Assembly: GCA_038530575.1 (NCBI GenBank)
Contig: JBCBCP010000002.1
Location: 1-64,000 of the forward strand
Source of the DNA: JBCBCP01 sp038530575
Lineage (GTDB): Bacteria > Pseudomonadota > Alphaproteobacteria > Rhodobacterales > Rhodobacteraceae
Direction: 5' to 3'
Length of the DNA stretch: 64,000 bases
Shown: positions 59,578 to 64,000 of the stretch, in pieces
How the letters are laid out: each line of letters opens with the position of its first letter
Position numbering within the stretch: position 1 is the stretch's first letter
The notes under the pieces: generated by a model
Databases searched by the model: none
Told to the model about the DNA's origin: nothing
What the model saw: the letters and a program-made list of their open reading frames with translations, nothing else
Made by a program: the position numbers and the translations under genes

Positions 59578-61110
59578 CTAGTCGAACAAGTCCGCCAATC
59601 CGATCGCGCCAGCCATAGCCGCCGCGCCGATCAAAGCCGCAAGCGTGATCCAGCGCCAGAAACCGCGCCTTTTCGGCGGTTCGGGGTTTGATTGGCGGAT
59701 GAGGGCGGCTTCGACCATAACAGGCAGGCGTGGGCCAAAACGGGCGAGGACCTGAGCGGTCTTGGCCAGATCACGCAGGGCGGCGCGTGGCCCGATAGAT
59801 TTGCTGATGTAGTCGGTAACGATCGGTGAGGCGACTTCCCAGATGTTGATATTGGGATTGAGGCTGCGGGCGACGCCTTCGACGACAACCATGGTGCGTT
59901 GCAGCAGGATCAGCTCGGTTCGGGTTTCCATGCCGAAGCGTTCCGTTACCTCGAAGAGGTAGGCCAAGAGGCGGCCCATGGAAATCTTGGTTGCGTCCAT
60001 GCCAAAGATCGGCTCCCCCACGGCACGTAAGGCGCGGGCAAATTCGTCTACGTCCTTTCCGGCTGGAACGTAGCCGGCTTCGAAATGAACCTCGGCAACA
60101 CGTTTGTAGTCCTTGCGGATGAAACCGAAGAGGATTTCGGCGTAGACGCGACGGGTGTATTCGTCGATGTGGCCCATGATGCCAAAATCGTAGGCGATGA
60201 TGTCTCCGTTCGGCGCGACCTTTAGGTTGCCCTGATGCATGTCACCGTGAAAGAAGCCGTCGCGCAGCGCGTGGTTGAGAAACAGCTGCAACACACGTAC
60301 ACCCAGTTCGCGACGATCATGGCCCGCCGCATCAAGCGCCTCGTTATCGCCCAACGCGGTACCGTCGGCCCAGCCAAGGGTCATGACACGGCGGCCGGAA
60401 TACATCCACTTGATGTCCGGCAAAGCAAAGCCTTTGTCGTCTTTGGTGTTCGCAGCGAACTCGGCGGCCGAGGACGCCTCGAGCCGAAGGTCCAGCTCGC
60501 CCTGCACCACGCCGTCGAAATGTTCGATCACGTCAAGCGGGCGAAGGCGGCGCGCGCCTGGTGCAAAAAGGTCAACGACCCATGCCGCGAAATAAAACGC
60601 ATCGACGTCCTTGGTGAAGGCGCGCTCGACGCCTGGGCGCAGCACCTTGACCGCAACCTGTTCGCCTGTTTCGGCCAGCGTGGCCTTGTGCACTTGGGCA
60701 ATGGAGGCAGCGGCCACGGGTTCGGAAAAGTCGGAAAAGACACGGTCAACGGGAAGGCCGAGCTCCTTTTCGACCTCTGCCTTGGCCTCGGCCACGGAGA
60801 AGGGCGGCAGCTTGTCTTGCAGAACCCGTAACTGCAGCGCCATGTCCTCGCCCACCACATCGGGGCGGGTCGAGAGGATTTGGCCAAACTTGATATAGGC
60901 AGGACCCAGCGCCGTGAGCGCGCTTGTAGCGGGCGGCATGTTCGGGTCGCCCTTGTAGCCCAGAAAGCGGAAAGGTTTCGCCAGCGTTTTGGCAAGGATG
61001 CGCAGCGCCCAAGGCGCATCAAACGCGTCGAGCACGACATTCATCGCACCAGTACGTTCAAGCGTTGCGCCGGTGCGGATCAAACGGATGATATTGTGAG
61101 GACCGCGCAT
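59578..61110 (-). CDS. ubiB: Ubiquinone biosynthesis kinase-like protein UbiB
   Basis: A 510-aa member of the ABC1/ADCK atypical kinase family needed for ubiquinone synthesis. The KxGQ motif AYIKFGQILSTRPDVVG, the ATP-binding AVKVLRPGVE and the HGDMHQGNLKV plus YDFGIMGH catalytic blocks are complete. Two C-terminal hydrophobic segments (WRWITLAALIGAAAMAGAIG) anchor it in the inner membrane. It follows ubiE on the same strand with 74 bp between that include a hairpin at 61126-61147. The start has no clear ribosome site. Confidence 0.95.
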   Translation of the reverse strand: MRGPHNIIRLIRTGATLERTGAMNVVLDAFDAPWALRILAKTLAKPFRFLGYKGDPNMPPATSALTALGPAYIKFGQILSTRPDVVGEDMALQLRVLQDKLPPFSVAEAKAEVEKELGLPVDRVFSDFSEPVAAASIAQVHKATLAETGEQVAVKVLRPGVERAFTKDVDAFYFAAWVVDLFAPGARRLRPLDVIEHFDGVVQGELDLRLEASSAAEFAANTKDDKGFALPDIKWMYSGRRVMTLGWADGTALGDNEALDAAGHDRRELGVRVLQLFLNHALRDGFFHGDMHQGNLKVAPNGDIIAYDFGIMGHIDEYTRRVYAEILFGFIRKDYKRVAEVHFEAGYVPAGKDVDEFARALRAVGEPIFGMDATKISMGRLLAYLFEVTERFGMETRTELILLQRTMVVVEGVARSLNPNINIWEVASPIVTDYISKSIGPRAALRDLAKTAQVLARFGPRLPVMVEAALIRQSNPEPPKRRGFWRWITLAALIGAAAMAGAIGLADLFD

Positions 61111-61125
61111 TTATTGCTTTTGACT

Positions 61126-61147
61126 GGGGGCCTGCCCCAAAGCCCCC
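61126..61147 (-). promoter_or_regulatory. GC-rich hairpin between ubiE and ubiB
   Basis: On the minus strand GGGGGC and GCCCCC form a 6-bp stem with a 10-base loop (TTTGGGGCAG), 16 bases before the ubiB start. GGGGGCTTTG-type intergenic elements are common in roseobacters. It may reduce or tune ubiB expression relative to ubiE. Confidence 0.45.
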
Positions 61148-61184
61148 GACGTTTGTTTGGAACAGAAAAGCTTAGAAGGCGACG

Positions 61185-61931
61185 TCAAATCTTCCATCCC
61201 GAGTGCAGGGCGGCGATGCCCATGGAAAGGTTGCGGTAACTGGCGTTCTCAAAGCCGGCTCTACGGACCATGCCCAGGAAAGTTTCCTGATCGGGAAACT
61301 TACGAATGGATTCAACGAGGTACTGATAGCTGTCCCGGTCACCTGCGATGACCTGACCCATCCGGGGGATAACGTTGAAGCTATAGAGATCATAGAGCTT
61401 TTGCAGGCCGTCGACGGGAAGTTGGCTGAACTCGAGCACCATGAGACGACCACCGGGCTTAAGGACTCGGAACGCCTCGTTCAGGGCGTCCTGGGGACGG
61501 GTCACGTTCCGGATGCCGAGGCTGATTGTGTAGACGTCGAACGTATTGTCGTCGAACGGCAAGGCCATCGCATCGCCGACAATCCAGTCTAGCTGATCTG
61601 CCAGTTTACCAGCCTCAGCACGTTTACGGCCTTCGATGAGCATTGGCTCCGTCAGGTCGACCACCGTAGCGCTGGCTTGACCGGCACGTTTAAGGAAGCG
61701 GAACGCGATATCGCCGGTGCCGCCCGCCATATCAAGCAGATGCTGGCCCGGTCGCGGGGCAAGCCAGTCCATCATGGCATCTTTCCAAAGCCGGTGGATA
61801 CCTACGCTCATGACATCGTTCATAAGGTCGTACTTGGCAGCCACCTGACTGAAGAGATCCTGCACCTTCCCTGCCTTGTCCGCTTCGGGAATGGTCTGGT
61901 TACCGAAGTGGGTTGTTGTCTCGTCGGTCAT
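61185..61931 (-). CDS. ubiE: Ubiquinone C-methyltransferase UbiE
   Basis: A 248-aa SAM-dependent enzyme that C-methylates the demethoxy-ubiquinol ring. Motif I is LLDMAGGTGDIAFRF, with KVQDLFSQVAAKYDLMNDVM at the start and the ISLGIRNVTRPQDALNEAFR and VLKPGGRLMVLEFS blocks typical of UbiE/COQ5. I start it at 61931, after GGAAAGACCACCCC; the longer open frame has no start signal. It is divergent from fpg over 71 bp. Confidence 0.96.
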   Translation of the reverse strand: MTDETTTHFGNQTIPEADKAGKVQDLFSQVAAKYDLMNDVMSVGIHRLWKDAMMDWLAPRPGQHLLDMAGGTGDIAFRFLKRAGQASATVVDLTEPMLIEGRKRAEAGKLADQLDWIVGDAMALPFDDNTFDVYTISLGIRNVTRPQDALNEAFRVLKPGGRLMVLEFSQLPVDGLQKLYDLYSFNVIPRMGQVIAGDRDSYQYLVESIRKFPDQETFLGMVRRAGFENASYRNLSMGIAALHSGWKI

Positions 61932-62002
61932 GGGGTGGTCTTTCCTCTGTCTGCGGTTGGTTATAGAGCGGTGAGTTCTGGACACAACGCGACGAGGTGG
62001 CT

Positions 62003-62854
62003 TTGCCTGAACTGCCCGAAGTAGAAACCGTGCGCCGCGGGCTGGCTCCAGTGATGGAAGGGCAGCGGATCACCGAAGCCGAGGTGCGGCGGCCGGATTT
62101 GCGGTGGCCTTTTCCGCCTGGGATGGCGGAGCGGCTGACGGGGGCGCGGGTTCTACAGCTGCGGCGGCGGTCGAAGTATATCTTGGGGGATCTGGATACG
62201 GGGGAGACCGTGCTGATCCATCTGGGGATGTCGGGGCGGATTTTGATCTCGGGTGATCCGCTTGGGCAATTTGTGCATGAGCATCCGGCGCCCGAAAAGC
62301 ATGACCACGTGGTGTTGCACATGGAGAACGGCGCGCGGATCACCTTCAATGACCCGCGGCGGTTCGGGGCGATGGACCTAATGCCGACCGGGGGGCAAGA
62401 GGCGCACAAACTCATTGCGGTTCTGGGACCGGAACCGCTGGGGAATGACTTTAACGAGGGGTATCTGGTTGAGGCGTTCCGGGGCAAGAATACGCCCGTG
62501 AAGGCGGCCCTCCTGGACCAGCGCATCGTGGCAGGTCTGGGCAATATCTACGTGTGCGAGGCGCTTTTCCGGGCAGGGATATCGCCAAAACGTAAGGCCG
62601 GGCGAATCTCTGCCGCGCGGGTGGGTGGACTGGTGCCGATCATTCGAGAGGTGCTGTCGGAGGCAATCGCGGCAGGCGGTTCATCCCTACGCGATTTCCG
62701 GCAAGCCGATGGAGAGCTTGGATATTTCCAGCATTCCTTTGACGTCTATGGCCGCGAAGGAGAACCCTGCCGCCGGGACGGATGTGGCGGAACGGTGGGT
62801 CGGATCGTGCAGTCGGGGCGGTCGTCCTTCTTTTGTGGGACGTGTCAAAGATAG
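62003..62854 (+). CDS. mutM: Formamidopyrimidine-DNA glycosylase
   Basis: A 283-aa DNA repair enzyme that removes 8-oxoguanine and cleaves the strand by beta,delta-elimination. The catalytic N-terminal PELPEVETVRR requires Pro at position 2, which fixes the start at the TTG at 62003 (GAGG five bases upstream), although a GTG at 61997 extends the frame by MA. The conserved Lys in RRRSKYILGDL, the H2TH region and the C4 zinc finger (CRRDGCGG then FFCGTCQR) are complete. Confidence 0.95.
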   Translation: MPELPEVETVRRGLAPVMEGQRITEAEVRRPDLRWPFPPGMAERLTGARVLQLRRRSKYILGDLDTGETVLIHLGMSGRILISGDPLGQFVHEHPAPEKHDHVVLHMENGARITFNDPRRFGAMDLMPTGGQEAHKLIAVLGPEPLGNDFNEGYLVEAFRGKNTPVKAALLDQRIVAGLGNIYVCEALFRAGISPKRKAGRISAARVGGLVPIIREVLSEAIAAGGSSLRDFRQADGELGYFQHSFDVYGREGEPCRRDGCGGTVGRIVQSGRSSFFCGTCQR

Positions 62855-62915
62855 TTGCGGGGCCGGTCTGCCGTGGTAAGCAGGGCGACTAAACGAGGTA
62901 ACGCCGAGGCGGCAC

Positions 62916-63692
62916 ATGGCTTACGAGACGATTATCGTCGAGATTGAAGACCACATCGCAAAGGTCACCCTGAACCGGCCGGACGCGATGAATGCGCTGA
63001 ACGATCAGCTTTTGGGTGAACTTGCCGAGGCGCTGACCGAAGCGCAAGCTGACGACAAGGTACGGTGCATCGTGCTGACCGGCTCGGAAAAGGCTTTTGC
63101 CGCGGGGGCGGATATTCCGATGATGAAGGACAAGACCTTTGTTGAGGTCTTTATGTCCAACCTCTTTACCGAAGAAACGGACGCGATTGTGCGCGTACGT
63201 AAGCCGATCATCGCAGCGGTCAGCGGCTATGCGCTGGGCGGTGGCTGCGAATTGGCGATGATGTGCGATTTCATTATCGCGTCAGAAACCGCCAAATTCG
63301 GCCAGCCCGAGGTGAATCTCGGGGTGATGGCGGGTATCGGCGGCACACAAAGGCTGACGCGCTTTATCGGCAAGTCAAAGGCGATGGATATGAACCTCAC
63401 CGGCCGCTTCATGGACGCCGAGGAAGCGGAACGTGCTGGGCTGGTATCGCGCATTGTGCCAGCCAAGAAGCTGACCGAAGAGGCGATGACCGCAGCCGCA
63501 AAGATTGCTGAAAAGTCGATGGTGACGGTCATGGCAATCAAGGAATCGGTGAACCGCGCTTATGAAACGCCGTTGAACGAAGGGCTGCTGTTCGAACGCC
63601 GGGTGTTCCATTCGTTGTTTGCGACCGAGGATCAGGCGGAGGGAATGGCTGCGTTTGTCGAAAAACGTCAGGCTCAGTTCCGGGATAAGTGA
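62916..63692 (+). CDS. Enoyl-CoA hydratase
   Basis: A 258-aa crotonase that hydrates 2-enoyl-CoA in fatty acid oxidation. It has the oxyanion-hole motif AFAAGADIPMM, the two catalytic glutamates in GGGCELAMMCD and FGQPEVNLGVM, and the crotonase start VTLNRPDAMNALND. Its length is standard. ATG follows a weak GAGGCGGCAC. It lies between mutM and rpsT in the order usual for this bacterial group near dnaA. Confidence 0.94.
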   Translation: MAYETIIVEIEDHIAKVTLNRPDAMNALNDQLLGELAEALTEAQADDKVRCIVLTGSEKAFAAGADIPMMKDKTFVEVFMSNLFTEETDAIVRVRKPIIAAVSGYALGGGCELAMMCDFIIASETAKFGQPEVNLGVMAGIGGTQRLTRFIGKSKAMDMNLTGRFMDAEEAERAGLVSRIVPAKKLTEEAMTAAAKIAEKSMVTVMAIKESVNRAYETPLNEGLLFERRVFHSLFATEDQAEGMAAFVEKRQAQFRDK

Positions 63693-63723
63693 TACGCGGG
63701 CAAGGTATCGCCCCTACCCCGTG

Positions 63724-63752
63724 TTGACTCAGGCTTCGTGCGCCCCTAATAG
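63724..63752 (+). promoter_or_regulatory. Sigma-70 promoter of rpsT
   Basis: TTGACT (63724-63729) and TAATAG (63747-63752) are separated by exactly 17 bases, close to the consensus. The transcript would start near 63759 and give a leader of about 50 bases before rpsT. A repeat of CAGCATGTGCTGA with dyad symmetry (near 63762-63774) lies in the leader. Confidence 0.7.
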
Positions 63753-63809
63753 CGCGTCTTCAGCATGTGCTGAGCTTACCTACCGCACCAAAGATTGGGA
63801 CGAGATAAC

Positions 63810-64000
63810 ATGGCAAATTCGCCTCAGGCCAAGAAGCGGGCCCGTCAGAACGAAAAGCGCTTCGCAGTAAACAAGGCACGTCGGAGCCGTATCCGCACCT
63901 ACTTGCGCCGGGTCGAAGAGGCGATTGCCTCGGGTGACAAGACCGCTGCAGATGCAGCGCTGCGCGCCGCACAACCAGAGCTAATGCGCGGTGTGACAAA
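63810..64000 (+). CDS. rpsT: 30S ribosomal protein S20, 3' end outside window
   Basis: The first 63 codons of S20 (MANSPQAKKRARQNEKRFAV and NKARRSRIRTYLRRVEEAIA), a basic helical protein of the small ribosomal subunit that binds 16S rRNA. S20 is about 87 aa, so roughly two thirds are present. GGGACGAG lies upstream of the ATG. A strong promoter precedes it at 63724-63752. In relatives dnaA follows. Confidence 0.95.
   Translation, partial: MANSPQAKKRARQNEKRFAVNKARRSRIRTYLRRVEEAIASGDKTAADAALRAAQPELMRGVT

Overview
The window is a dense, GC-rich alphaproteobacterial chromosome segment. Gene content and order (formate dehydrogenase with tungstate transport, paired polyamine ABC transporters, Hint and RTX secreted proteins, ubiE-ubiB, fpg, enoyl-CoA hydratase, rpsT) point to the Rhodobacteraceae, probably the Roseobacter group; this is inference from family recognition. 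The right edge cuts rpsT. In this group rpsT usually sits just before dnaA, so the window probably ends close to the replication origin. I see no rRNA, tRNA, insertion sequence, prophage or CRISPR array.

Layout. 1-9380: two polyamine-type ABC transporters, one leftward (binding protein, ATPase, permease cut by the edge) and one rightward (ATPase, binding protein, two permeases), around a putrescine-pyruvate aminotransferase: uptake plus the first catabolic step. 9377-14723: lytic transglycosylase, WYL regulator, RNase R, DUF2064 transferase and a GNAT acetyltransferase.

14832-34304: a formate dehydrogenase island. A membrane histidine kinase lies at the left end and an NtrC-like response regulator at the right end. 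Between them are the tungstate transporter tupBCA, a leftward biogenesis unit (DUF6505, biotin/lipoate-ligase-like protein, Mrp ATPase, DUF6494), a TupA-like/cytochrome c fusion, a large polyferredoxin, a structured leader, DUF3305, DUF3306, a TorD-like chaperone, a small Tat peptide, the catalytic alpha (Cys-type), beta and gamma subunits, a WD40-cytochrome c fusion and an unlisted 41-residue membrane peptide. Together they would import tungstate, insert the cofactor and Fe-S clusters, export the enzyme by Tat, pass formate electrons to the membrane and to c-type hemes, and sense the need for it.

34296-46939: dapE and dapD (lysine/peptidoglycan) with accessory genes between and after them: a choice-of-anchor L/Hint protein, a Hint-like protein lacking the catalytic Cys, a glutamate-receptor-like protein without a pore loop, a LOG-family protein, a serralysin-like RTX protease, and a tandem pair of paralogues of unknown family; then rlmN. 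47025-53737: HemJ/CopD-like and IalB-like proteins, asparaginase, serB, and serC-serA behind a probable serC-type leader, then a phosphatase. 53769-58870: threonine to glycine operon (kbl, a cysteine-synthase-like PLP enzyme, tdh) with an XRE-cupin regulator and a thiolase. 58895-64000: lipoprotein, ubiB, ubiE, fpg, enoyl-CoA hydratase, rpsT.

The most notable signals are the formate dehydrogenase island (TupA-cytochrome fusion, regulator without GAFTGA, cofactor-riboswitch-like leader), the unknown paralogue pair, and several family members that have lost a defining element (TDH structural zinc site, Hint Cys, receptor pore loop).
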